Position numbers and translations under genes: made by a program. Shown here in pieces: positions 17,932-25,928 of a stretch of DNA of 64,000 nt; position 1 is the first letter of the stretch; every line of letters starts with the position of its first letter. The stretch comes from Chitinibacter sp. GC72 (lineage in GTDB: Bacteria; Pseudomonadota; Gammaproteobacteria; Burkholderiales; Chitinibacteraceae), in the NCBI RefSeq assembly GCF_009760905.1, contig NZ_VIRW01000002.1, positions 285,194 to 349,193 on the forward strand, given 5' to 3'. The notes beneath the pieces were generated by a model. The model was not told where the DNA came from and made no database searches. It was given only the letters and a program-made list of their open reading frames with translations.

Positions 17932-18717
17932 TTAGTTCAACAGTCGCAGGGCAATACTCACCCCTACTGCGATTCCAAAGATAATCACCGCGCTCATCGT
18001 AAAGCGCACCATGCCATTCAAATAATTGCCATTGAGTAGGTCTGAAGCGCCATTAATCAGCGGCACGCCCGGAATCAAAAACAGCACCGATGCGGCCAGC
18101 GCCGCATCCGGCGTGGAGCTGCCTTGCTGCGCAAGCAGTCCGGTAATCAATAGCGCGACAAAGCTCGCTGCCGTCGCAAAAATCGACGGTTTAAAATGCC
18201 GTAGCACCAGCGCAAACCGCACCGCCATCCCGCAGGCGGCACCCAAGGTCGTAAATAAAATAGCAGGTATATCGCCACCAAACAACGCAGCAAAGGCACC
18301 GCACGATATACCCACCATCACCGTCACAAACCAGCGCGGATAGTGGATTGCCCGCTGGGCAATATCAGCCAATAGCGCGCGTGCCGCAGCAATATCAAGC
18401 TCGCCCTGTTCCAGCTGGTACAGCCAGCGGCGCACCGCCGACAACGTCGCAAAATTCGCCCCCATATGCGGCGCTTTGCGAAAGGCCGTATGCGTTTCAT
18501 TGCCCGCCTCGCCAGCACGCTCAACGGTGACGCCAATATTGGTCGACGAAATCATCGTCTCCACCCTAGCAGCGCCCAGCGATTTGGCAATCCGCTGCAT
18601 GGCCATTGAGGTACGATGGGTGCCCGCGCCCGACTGATGCATCAATAGCCCGGCATCCAGCGCCAGGGCCAAAATTTCATCCAGCGGCAACACCGGAGAA
18701 GTGGAAATGGTCTGCAT
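17932..18717 (-). CDS. ThrE-type exporter, large subunit (YjjP-like)
   Basis: This 261-residue protein is of the ThrE_1/DUF1212 family. A cytoplasmic N-terminal part (ALDAGLLMHQSGAGTHRTSMAMQRIAKSLG, then VETMISSTNIGVTV) precedes about five membrane segments, with LFLIPGVPLINGASDLLNGNY before the last. It pairs with the downstream YjjB-like gene to make a complete exporter. The ATG at 18717 fits the family start; an in-frame ATG at 18789 would add 24 residues. Substrate (threonine/serine or dicarboxylates) cannot be told from sequence. Confidence 0.82.
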   Translation of the reverse strand: MQTISTSPVLPLDEILALALDAGLLMHQSGAGTHRTSMAMQRIAKSLGAARVETMISSTNIGVTVERAGEAGNETHTAFRKAPHMGANFATLSAVRRWLYQLEQGELDIAAARALLADIAQRAIHYPRWFVTVMVGISCGAFAALFGGDIPAILFTTLGAACGMAVRFALVLRHFKPSIFATAASFVALLITGLLAQQGSSTPDAALAASVLFLIPGVPLINGASDLLNGNYLNGMVRFTMSAVIIFGIAVGVSIALRLLN

Positions 18718-18853
18718 GATCGCCGCACCCGCACGCACAAGAATGCAGCGATTGTAGGCCAAATCGCGCACGCCAGTCTTGCCCCGCATCAAAGCGCGCC
18801 ACCGGGCGATCGGCGGTAAAAGTACCGTTCAAACCCTGAAAAGGAAATATGAA

Positions 18854-18882
18854 TTGACACTGGGCGGCTTGGGCTATATAGT
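18854..18882 (+). promoter_or_regulatory. Strong sigma-70 promoter of the initiator tRNA array
   Basis: The -35 TTGACA (18854-18859), a 17-bp spacer and the -10 TATAGT (18877-18882) lie 12 bp before the first tRNA. The discriminator is C/T-rich and GC-heavy, as in stringently controlled stable RNA promoters. Confidence 0.85.
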
Positions 18883-18894
18883 TCGCCCCTCTGT

Positions 18895-18970
18895 CGCGGG
18901 ATGGAGCAGTTGGCAGCTCGTCGGGCTCATAACCCGAAGGTCACAGGTTCGAGTCCTGTTCCCGCAACCA
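18895..18970 (+). tRNA. Initiator tRNA-fMet(CAT), copy 1
   Basis: This 76-nt gene encodes its own CCA end. Anticodon CAT is at 18928-18930. Two initiator hallmarks are visible: the C1:A72 mismatch at the top of the acceptor stem (CGCGGG ... CCCGCAACCA) and three G:C pairs in the anticodon stem (GGGCTCATAACCC). It is first of three identical copies in tandem. Confidence 0.97.
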
Positions 18971-19075
18971 GACAAATTCCTCAAAAATCGCTTCGATGTG
19001 CAACTTAGTCGCTGTGACAATGTGTGACGCAGCAAGCGGTTTTTCTCAGTAGCAATACTGATCGCCAAGTACAGA

Positions 19076-19151
19076 CGCGGGATGGAGCAGTTGGCAGCTC
19101 GTCGGGCTCATAACCCGAAGGTCACAGGTTCGAGTCCTGTTCCCGCAACCA
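19076..19151 (+). tRNA. Initiator tRNA-fMet(CAT), copy 2
   Basis: This copy is identical in sequence to the first; anticodon at 19109-19111. The 105-bp spacer from copy 1 is unrelated to the next spacer, so only the gene itself was copied or homogenised. Confidence 0.97.
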
Positions 19152-19240
19152 AAACCGCCAATTTCCAATCATTTTCTTGTGACGTTGATGATTAAAACTG
19201 GTAATTTATTGGATGCGTCGACCAATAAATAGCAAACAGC

Positions 19241-19316
19241 CGCGGGATGGAGCAGTTGGCAGCTCGTCGGGCTCATAACCCGAAGGTCACAGGTTCGAGT
19301 CCTGTTCCCGCAACCA
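19241..19316 (+). tRNA. Initiator tRNA-fMet(CAT), copy 3
   Basis: This copy is identical to copies 1 and 2; anticodon at 19274-19276. It is followed 6 nt later by a strong terminator, so the array is probably one transcript. Confidence 0.97.
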
Positions 19317-19322
19317 AAAATG

Positions 19323-19355
19323 AAAAAACCTAGGTCTCAAGCCTAGGTTTTTTTT
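19323..19355 (+). terminator. Terminator of the initiator tRNA array
   Basis: AACCTAGG and CCTAGGTT form an 8-bp stem around a 7-nt loop, followed by eight T. Confidence 0.9.
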
Positions 19356-19371
19356 CGTCAAAAATTTGCCA

Positions 19372-19402
19372 AAAACGTCACAAACTCGATTTGTGACGTT
19401 TT
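19372..19402. repeat. 13-bp perfect inverted repeat beside the tRNA array
   Basis: AAAACGTCACAAA and its complement TTTGTGACGTTTT are separated by CTCGA. More TGTGAC words follow at 19414 and 19426, and others lie in the tRNA spacers. No integrase gene is near. It could be a protein binding site or the scar of an integration site. Confidence 0.6.
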
Positions 19403-19488
19403 CTGTGCCAAATCTGTGACACGCACTGTGACTAAATAGGCCATTTTTGACCTTCGACAGGCAAATTTGGCAACATTAGCCATACCTA

Positions 19489-20115
19489 TCAGAGCCCCAC
19501 TAACACATCAGCCAGCAGACCCTTGAGTTGTTGCCCACTTGGCCGATCGAGCAATCGGCCATCCATGCCCATCGCCTTGGCGCCATCACGATCTGCGTAT
19601 GTCGAATCACCGATAAAAATACAGTCAGTAGCAGCTAGGTTAAGCTTGTCCAATACGTATTGGTAAATTTCAGGCTCGGGCTTGATGTGGCCGAGCTGAT
19701 AACTCATTGCATATACGTCTGCATCAGGTAGTAATTCCATCACTCTCGCCCCATAGGTCTGAGCCAGATTTGAGCAAATCGCAATGCGACATCCGCGTTG
19801 GCGAAGCGCTGCGAATGACTCTGCGACATCGACAAAGCATGCGATGCTGTTCAAATCGGCCTGCAAAGCGGCTTCACAGGTCGCCAATTGATCTGCTGGC
19901 ACCGTTGTGCCCAAGTGCGCCGCCAACTCGGCCAGACTCCCGTCAAACGTCAAAATGGTACGTGAATCATCAGCTTGAGGCTGTCGCCCTTGTGCGCGCA
20001 AATACCGCATTAGCAGTAAATACGGATGATGTTGCTGACCGATTTCCAGCAAAGTACCAAAGACATCAAAAATGACCGCTTTGGGGTGATCAGATAAAGC
20101 ATTCATCATTGTCAT
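19489..20115 (-). CDS. HAD family hydrolase
   Basis: This 208-residue haloacid-dehalogenase-like phosphatase has motif I as DVFGTLLE (the nucleophile Asp near residue 16, with Phe where many phosphatases have Asp), motif II ICSNL, the lysine in GHIKPEPEIY, and motif III GDSTYADRDGAKAMG. The family has broad phosphatase or dehalogenase activity and the substrate cannot be named. It is a single-gene unit, convergent with the tRNA array. Confidence 0.85.
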   Translation of the reverse strand: MTMMNALSDHPKAVIFDVFGTLLEIGQQHHPYLLLMRYLRAQGRQPQADDSRTILTFDGSLAELAAHLGTTVPADQLATCEAALQADLNSIACFVDVAESFAALRQRGCRIAICSNLAQTYGARVMELLPDADVYAMSYQLGHIKPEPEIYQYVLDKLNLAATDCIFIGDSTYADRDGAKAMGMDGRLLDRPSGQQLKGLLADVLVGL

Positions 20116-20238
20116 TCCGTTCTGATTTAATCACGCCCCTTCAGCATGCAAATGATGATAGAGGGTTTCATCGAACAAGCTCATGTATGTATCGGGTGAG
20201 CCGTCCAGAAAAGTCTATACTGTATCAAAGGAGGTTCT

Positions 20239-20481
20239 ATGATCGTCGTAACTGATAAGCAAGAAATCCAATACAACCTAGCATGCGATTTAATGGGCAG
20301 TCGATTCGCTGAATTATCCGGTCTGATCGGCGAAGAGTGGGATAAGCCGAACGGTGGCAGCGAGGCGGTCGTTCAAGAGCTTGGGCGTCAGCAATCCATC
20401 ATTCATCAAGCCAGAATGGCACTAAGTCCTGTGGACGACAGTGCCGTAGCTGCAGCAATCGAGCAATACCGCACAAAATAA
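20239..20481 (+). CDS. Small protein of unknown function (80 aa)
   Basis: This 80-residue, acidic, soluble protein has no signal peptide or cysteine cluster. I do not recognise it. It is believable as a gene because AAAGGAGG, a near-perfect ribosome binding site, lies 5 nt before the ATG. It faces away from the HAD gene and toward the PcfJ-like gene. Confidence 0.6.
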   Translation: MIVVTDKQEIQYNLACDLMGSRFAELSGLIGEEWDKPNGGSEAVVQELGRQQSIIHQARMALSPVDDSAVAAAIEQYRTK

Positions 20482-20572
20482 AATGTTTGTGATGTATTGA
20501 TGCCTCAATAGCACTCTGCGAGTGGAGAATTAGCGGCTTCTTGAGTTTATTCGCCCATCTCCTCATCAAGCC

Positions 20573-22285
20573 TCAAATCGCTTGCGCGCCTACTATCCAT
20601 AGTTCTAATTGCTTGTGTAAGTAAGCATGTGCCATCACCGTTCTTTCTGTGGCGAGCAATGCATAATCGATTCTCGGGGCATTAGGCTCTGCGGTTTGTG
20701 GCGCTTGTTTTTGGTAGAGGCAACACAATTCTTCCTGACTCAGCTGCTGTAGTGTTACTAGCAATTCACGCACCAAAACTTGTGCTTGAGTTGATGGGGT
20801 ACTGTTTTGTAGAGCACGGTGTTCATAGATCGTCCAATGATACCCACCATCTTGGCGTTGATTCAGCTTGAGTTGAACTGTCGACAAACGCCCATCATCA
20901 GGCGTGCGAACTGAAAAAATAAACATCGACGACTGGATGCAATCAATCGCACGGCTGGCCACGCAATGATGCATCGCGCTGCCTTCGCGGATGAGTTCTG
21001 CTTCCGAGCGCAGCGGGATAACATAGCCTAGCTGGTGGTGCCAAGGTGATGTGAGCGGAGAAGGCCATACGCGAGGAAACGCGGCAACAGGCTGATTGTT
21101 GGTCAGTGGCCGATGTAATTGCCGCAACCAATAGCGTCCAGCAAGCAGTACTTGCCACGGGCTCAATCTCGTTAAGGCATGAGCTAACTGTTGTTCCAGC
21201 GTGGTATCACGCACACCTTCTTCATTAGCTTGGTATTGCGGATTGATGGCGCGAATGTAGCGTGCTAGCGATTCAAGAAAATCCTCAATTACTTCAAATG
21301 GGTTTTCGGCTGGAAAACATTGCCGTGCTTTAGTCATAGCGTTCTGCCAGCCGAGTTGACTCAATGTTGGTAGCCACGCTCTCACTAAGCTTTGCCAGGG
21401 CATTTGGCCTAACCATGCCTGCAACATCATGCCGAGGATCTGCCATTCGACAGGCGATGTAGGACGTTTCTCACGGGCGATCATCGCGCACCATTGAACA
21501 ATCTCGGCCACTGGGCGTAATACCAAGCAAGTTGGCAAATCGCTGACTTTGAGTGGCAAACACCAGCGTGCAACTTCACTATTCACTTGGGCATGCTGCG
21601 CGAGTACGGGGATTAAGGCTTGGCCGCTATCAATGGCGTGGCATAAAACATCGGCACCTGGATCACTATTTCCCCACAATTTGGCACTTAAAGGAAAAAC
21701 ACGTAATGCATCAAAGCGATTACGTCGCACCGTTTCATCGCAGTGAATGAATAAGTTGTAGCGCTCCAAACTGAGTGGAATCGCGCTTGGCCAGGCCTGA
21801 ATGAGCTGTGCAAATTGTAGTTGTTGAGCAAATGCTGCGAGCTGGGTGGGCTGAAAAAGGCGTTTGCAGCGCGCAAAATGACTGAGCTTGCGCGGTAATT
21901 GGCTATCAAAGCGCTCAACTACCACGCAATAAATCGGCCAGCGTACTACGGTGAAAAAATAGGCCTGCCAATCGGACAAGGTGCTCGCAACAAATGGCCG
22001 TTGCTCCCGATTCAGTGCCGCCATCATTTGATCGAGAGGTATGTCGAAGCTACGACAATCTAGCCATGCAGGAGTGGCCATATCGTATTGCTGGCAGACA
22101 TCTCGCATCAACTCACCTAAAGCCAACAGCAGCATCAAACATTGGCCATTGTCTAACTCCAGCAAGATCAATTGCGGTACATCGGCGGTCACGACGAGGT
22201 GTTGCGACGCGCTGGGTGAAGGCCAAATTACCAACTGCCGCGCACCTTGCATAGATACTCGTTCTAGTGTTGTTGCAGTTGGCAT
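20573..22285 (-). CDS. PcfJ-like protein
   Basis: This 570-residue protein has a C-terminal region with the PcfJ pattern: YVIPLRSEAELIREGSAMHHCV near residues 417-438, then IFSVRTPDDGRLSTVQL and HWTIYEHRALQN. PcfJ-domain proteins were first noted on conjugative plasmids and are common in mobile elements; their biochemical role is unknown. The first 350 residues are not recognised. There are no conjugation genes nearby. It is followed by a small membrane protein gene and the decayed DUF2130 gene. Confidence 0.65.
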   Translation of the reverse strand: MPTATTLERVSMQGARQLVIWPSPSASQHLVVTADVPQLILLELDNGQCLMLLLALGELMRDVCQQYDMATPAWLDCRSFDIPLDQMMAALNREQRPFVASTLSDWQAYFFTVVRWPIYCVVVERFDSQLPRKLSHFARCKRLFQPTQLAAFAQQLQFAQLIQAWPSAIPLSLERYNLFIHCDETVRRNRFDALRVFPLSAKLWGNSDPGADVLCHAIDSGQALIPVLAQHAQVNSEVARWCLPLKVSDLPTCLVLRPVAEIVQWCAMIAREKRPTSPVEWQILGMMLQAWLGQMPWQSLVRAWLPTLSQLGWQNAMTKARQCFPAENPFEVIEDFLESLARYIRAINPQYQANEEGVRDTTLEQQLAHALTRLSPWQVLLAGRYWLRQLHRPLTNNQPVAAFPRVWPSPLTSPWHHQLGYVIPLRSEAELIREGSAMHHCVASRAIDCIQSSMFIFSVRTPDDGRLSTVQLKLNQRQDGGYHWTIYEHRALQNSTPSTQAQVLVRELLVTLQQLSQEELCCLYQKQAPQTAEPNAPRIDYALLATERTVMAHAYLHKQLELWIVGAQAI

Positions 22286-22383
22286 ATCGACCTAATGTGA
22301 GTATGAATACGTGTAGCTTAGCAAATGCCCTAGCTCGCAACATGAGCCTGCCAAACCTTCAAACCTATCGAAGTTCGGTTCGT

Positions 22384-22494
22384 TTAGTGATGAGACTTGG
22401 ACTTTCTCTTGCCAGATTGCACAACAAGCCACAGCGCAGCCAAGGCAAAGATCAGTAGTAAGCCCAATGCAGGCAATAGATCAATGATGGTCAT
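22384..22494 (-). CDS. Small single-span membrane protein (36 aa)
   Basis: This 36-residue ORF has GGAG six nt before its ATG. It encodes MTIIDLLPALG, a continuous hydrophobic helix of about 20 residues (LLLIFALAALWLVV), then a strongly basic end (SGKRKSKSHH). The layout is that of a real one-pass membrane peptide with the basic tail in the cytoplasm. Function unknown. It lies just upstream of the PcfJ-like gene on the same strand. Confidence 0.55.
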   Translation of the reverse strand: MTIIDLLPALGLLLIFALAALWLVVQSGKRKSKSHH

Positions 22495-22582
22495 ATTTTC
22501 TCCTTATCGATATCTGGGCTGGTCGATCTAACGATAGTTGCTCCAGTGACCTTGTTGCTAAGGTGATGTCCTGGCGTTGCAG

Positions 22583-23495
22583 TTATTCCAGATCTTTTAA
22601 CTCCGCAAATTTGCTGGCCATCGTTGGGTTATTGCGCGTGAGTTTTTTGATCGTCACGTCTTGGGCCTTATCATTGGCGAGGCGCAGATTACGATCGGTG
22701 CCGAGCAGGGCTTCTTTGGTTTTTTGTAGGTGATCAATGGATTTATCGATTTCATCAATCGCGGTTTGAAAGCGTCTTGAGGCCAGCTCATAGTTCTTAC
22801 CAAACGCAGATTTGAAGTTATCTAGCTCCAGTTCGAAATTGGTAATGTCGATGTTCTGTGCTTTGACCAGGGCCAGCTCTGATTTGTACTGGAGCGAGTT
22901 CATCGCCGCATTGCGCAGCAGAGTGATGATCGGAATAAAAAACTGCGGCCGCACCACATACATTTTGGGATAACGGTGAAACACATCGACAATCCCAGTG
23001 TTATAGAGCTCGCTTTCAGGTTCGAGTAGCGAAACCAAAACCGCGTATTCGCAGCCTTTCTCAATACGGTCTTTGTCGAGCTCTTTCAAAAAGTCTTCGT
23101 TTTTCTTTTTGGTGGCGGTGGTATCGCTCTCGTTCTTCATCTCGAACATGATCGAAACGATCTCATTCCCCGCTTCATCGCTATCGCGGAAGATGTAGTC
23201 GCCTTTACTGCCGCTGCGCGCGTCATTGTCTTTTTCAAAATAGGCACGTGGGAAAGCTGTCGCGCGAATGCGGTTAAATTCAACCTCGCAGTGGTGTTCC
23301 AGTGTTTCGCCGATCATTTTGGTCGATAGCTTGGCCTAGCGCGACGGCGTTTTTCTTATCCTGTTCGGCCAGTACAAGGCGCTCGTGGATTTGTTTTTCA
23401 AAATCCGCATCGCGCACCTGCTTCAAAATATCGGCATAACCTGCTTCGTCAATGGTGAAGGCGGTATTGCAATGAGGGCAGATGATGTCGTGCAT
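22583..23495 (-). pseudogene. DUF2130 protein, collapsed by internal deletion and frameshift
   Basis: The N-terminal piece (from ATG at 23495: MHDIICPHCNTAF to about [13 protein letters not shown]) and the C-terminal piece ([20 protein letters not shown] to FAELKDLE) both match the DUF2130 family well. That family is normally over 400 residues, with a long coiled coil between them. Here the coiled coil is missing and the two ends are in different frames, meeting near 23325. KLSTKM, which in intact homologues precedes the GETLE block, survives in the second frame. The gene should make only a 72-residue fragment. Both exposed ends are otherwise well preserved, so the deletion looks recent. Confidence 0.85.
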
Positions 23496-23608
23496 GCTGG
23501 TAGCCTTTATCAAAAATGTAAATTCAATTGAACTGTGTGTGCACGGGGAAGCCGGTCACCAACTCGGATTTTTATGGTGAAGACCTTGGCATCGTGCAGT
23601 CTCAAGCC

Positions 23609-24208
23609 TTATTCGAGCTGGCACATGGACTGAATCAATTGCAGCCCATTTAAAGCCCCTGTTTGTAGGCTGATCGTGCCTGCTGGTCCATCGGGTTCTG
23701 TGGGGTTGATGCGAATCAGGCTTGGATTCAGTTGTTGTTGCTGAGTCAGAATGCGTTCATTCAAACGGCGAATGGTCGCTATCGCTGTGCCTGCGCCCAT
23801 TTCAATGATCACTAAGCGCTTGGGGTGGCCGATCTGCTCGGCGGGGACATCGCTGGTATCAAGCATGGTATGCAAGCGCGACAGCAAAGGCGCAATTTGT
23901 GCACCGAGTAGGCTAGGCTCAAGCTGCTCGAGCAAATGCTGCATGGTCAGCAATGCATGCACTTCCGATGATGAAAACCATAAACCCGGCAATTCAAACT
24001 TCGGGCCAGTATGTGCCTGAACGAAACGATAACCGCCAGCTTCACGATCATACTCAATGGGGGCATTGAGCCGGTCGCGCAGGTATTCCAAATCGCGTTT
24101 GAACGTGGCCAGCGAAATACCTAGTTCATCCAAGAACACCTGACGTGGCACTACCTTGCGATCTTGCAGTAACTGGTTAATCCGGTAAAAGCGCTCGTTC
24201 TGGCTCAT
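23609..24208 (-). CDS. Chimeric ORF: HTH/WYL regulator front joined to the tail of a Sir2-like protein
   Basis: Residues 1-128 match the start of proteobacterial HTH-WYL regulators: RINQLLQDRKVVPRQVFLDELG, then FKRDLEYLRDRLNAPI, ELPGLWFSSSEVHALLTMQH. The ligand-sensing WYL domain that should follow is absent. From about residue 129 the sequence changes to RLVIIEMGAGTAIATIRRLNER and LIRINPTEPDGP, then LQTGALNGLQLI, which resembles the C-terminal end of Sir2-family NAD-dependent deacylases. The result is 199 residues in one open frame. An in-frame deletion between two neighbouring genes would explain it. The ATG at 24208 has GGTGAG upstream. Confidence 0.65.
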   Translation of the reverse strand: MSQNERFYRINQLLQDRKVVPRQVFLDELGISLATFKRDLEYLRDRLNAPIEYDREAGGYRFVQAHTGPKFELPGLWFSSSEVHALLTMQHLLEQLEPSLLGAQIAPLLSRLHTMLDTSDVPAEQIGHPKRLVIIEMGAGTAIATIRRLNERILTQQQQLNPSLIRINPTEPDGPAGTISLQTGALNGLQLIQSMCQLE

Positions 24209-24336
24209 CATCAACTCACCGTGTAGCAATCAAGCTAGTGTAAGTGAAAAATAAGATAATCGCACAACTACTGGCTCAGTATATGAGCTAGTCATATGGG
24301 TAGAGTGCAACTATTCATGTCAAATGGGGTGATCAA

Positions 24337-24420
24337 ATGGATTACAGCAAAATCAGTGCGGATGCTTGGGTCTTGTTTGTGTGTGCGGCGGCCATCCCGT
24401 TTTTATTGCACTTACTATGA
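24337..24420 (+). CDS. Possible small membrane peptide (27 aa)
   Basis: The ORF encodes MDYSKISADAWVLF followed by a hydrophobic run (VCAAAIPFLLHLL) to the stop. GGGGTG lies 7-8 nt before the ATG. Size and composition fit a single-span membrane peptide, but nothing else supports it. Confidence 0.3.
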   Translation: MDYSKISADAWVLFVCAAAIPFLLHLL

Positions 24421-24515
24421 TTTACGCCGAGTGCAATATTGAGCACAATAGTCAGCATCAGCTTGGGGTTGCTGAAAGTTTATTTAGAATCCCCTATTAA
24501 TCGAAGAGCCCCCTC

Positions 24516-24896
24516 ATGTCCTGCCCATTTTGCGCTATACCCGCCGAGCGAATCATTGATCGTAATGAATCAGGCTTTGTTATCCGTGATGGTTTCCCTG
24601 TCTCACAGGGGCATACGCTGATTATTCCGTACCGGCATATCGGCTCGTTTTTCGAGCTGAGCAAACCAGAGCGTGATGATTTATTTGATTTACTCGATCA
24701 GGCCAAACTCGTGCTTGATCGTGAGTTCAAACCAAACGCATACAACATCGGCATCAACGACGGCCCTGCAGCTGGGCAAACCGTCCCGCATTTGCATATC
24801 CACCTCATTCCCCGTTTTGAAGGTGATATGGCTGATCCACGCGGAGGGGTGCGGTATGTGATTCCAAGCAAAGCTAAATATTGGAAAGACGAATGA
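24516..24896 (+). CDS. HIT family protein
   Basis: This 126-residue histidine-triad nucleotide hydrolase or transferase has the catalytic triad HLHIHLIPR near residues 93-101 and an N-terminal CPFC motif. The IIPYRHIGSFFELS block is typical of bacterial HIT proteins. Its 3' end overlaps the HNH gene (ATGA), so the two are made together. The HIT substrate is unknown. Confidence 0.9.
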   Translation: MSCPFCAIPAERIIDRNESGFVIRDGFPVSQGHTLIIPYRHIGSFFELSKPERDDLFDLLDQAKLVLDREFKPNAYNIGINDGPAAGQTVPHLHIHLIPRFEGDMADPRGGVRYVIPSKAKYWKDE

Positions 24897-25870
24897 CACT
24901 AGCGCAATACTGCAGCCAATTTCAAAAAATTCGTCGTGCCAACGGCATTGCATTCAGCGACTTAACGCTAAAAAAGGCGCCGCATAAACCGCTGCTGCTC
25001 TTGGCTGTTTTGGATATGGTGGGGCGAAAACAAATCACTTCGCCTTTTATCAGCATCGCTGATGAAATGACTGAATTGAATGCTTTGTTCGGCAGTTTCT
25101 GGCATAAGCTGATGCCGGTGACCCATACCAGCAGCATTGGTTTTCCATTCTCAAAAATGGGGAATGAGCCTTTCTGGCATTTGGTGCCTCTCCCCGACAA
25201 AACAGTAACAAAAGAACTCATTGAGAAGATGAGTACGGTATCTCAATTGCGCCAGCATGTGATGGGGGCGCAGCTTGATGAGGCTTTATTTGCCCTGATG
25301 CAAGACGCTCAATCTCGGCAAACCTTGATCGATACGCTCATAGGCACGCACTTTTCTCCAGAAGCTCAGGCCCTGCTGCGAGCTGAAATGGGTGAGCAAG
25401 ATACGATTTTCCAATACAGCCTAGAGCTAGAGCAGCAAGCCCAGCACAAAGTTCGCGATAGCTCGAGCGTTGCAAAATACACCGTGCAAGTGAGAGATCA
25501 GGGCTTTCGCAAGGCGGTGGTTCGCTGTTATGACCATCGCTGTGCCATGTGTGGCACCCGTATTGTCACGCCCGAAGGCTATACCGCTGTCGATGCTGCA
25601 CACATCGAGCCATGGAGCGTGTCGCAAAACGATCAAATTACCAATGGCATGGCACTTTGCAAGTTGTGTCACTGGGCATTTGATACCGGTGTAATTGGGG
25701 TACGCGCTGACTTTAGCATTGCGGTGGCTCGGCAAATTGGTCAAATGCCCAATGCCCCTGGTTTTATTCCAACCTTGGCTGGTCGCACTCTGATATTGCC
25801 TAAGGAAGTTCATTTACGCCCCAAGCCTGAAAACTTCGAATGGCATCGGAAGACGTTCTCAGTGGCATAA
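24893..25870 (+). CDS. HNH restriction endonuclease, probably phosphorothioate-DNA dependent
   Basis: This 325-residue protein has a C-terminal HNH nuclease: CAMCGTRI, then AAHIEPWS, DQITNGMALCKLCHWAFD. Two CxxC pairs hold the structural zinc, and the catalytic His is in AHIEPW. The N-terminus (KKAPHKPLLLLAVLDMV and the FWHLVP step) resembles the sulfur-binding domain of type IV enzymes that cut phosphorothioate-modified DNA, such as EcoWI and ScoMcrA. No dnd modification genes are seen in the window, which fits a type IV defence role. It starts inside the HIT stop codon. Confidence 0.75.
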   Translation: MTLAQYCSQFQKIRRANGIAFSDLTLKKAPHKPLLLLAVLDMVGRKQITSPFISIADEMTELNALFGSFWHKLMPVTHTSSIGFPFSKMGNEPFWHLVPLPDKTVTKELIEKMSTVSQLRQHVMGAQLDEALFALMQDAQSRQTLIDTLIGTHFSPEAQALLRAEMGEQDTIFQYSLELEQQAQHKVRDSSSVAKYTVQVRDQGFRKAVVRCYDHRCAMCGTRIVTPEGYTAVDAAHIEPWSVSQNDQITNGMALCKLCHWAFDTGVIGVRADFSIAVARQIGQMPNAPGFIPTLAGRTLILPKEVHLRPKPENFEWHRKTFSVA

Positions 25871-25928
25871 ACAGTCACGACAGGGCCTAGCAATGGATAC
25901 CATACTTTTTCCTGCGCCCATGAGTTAC

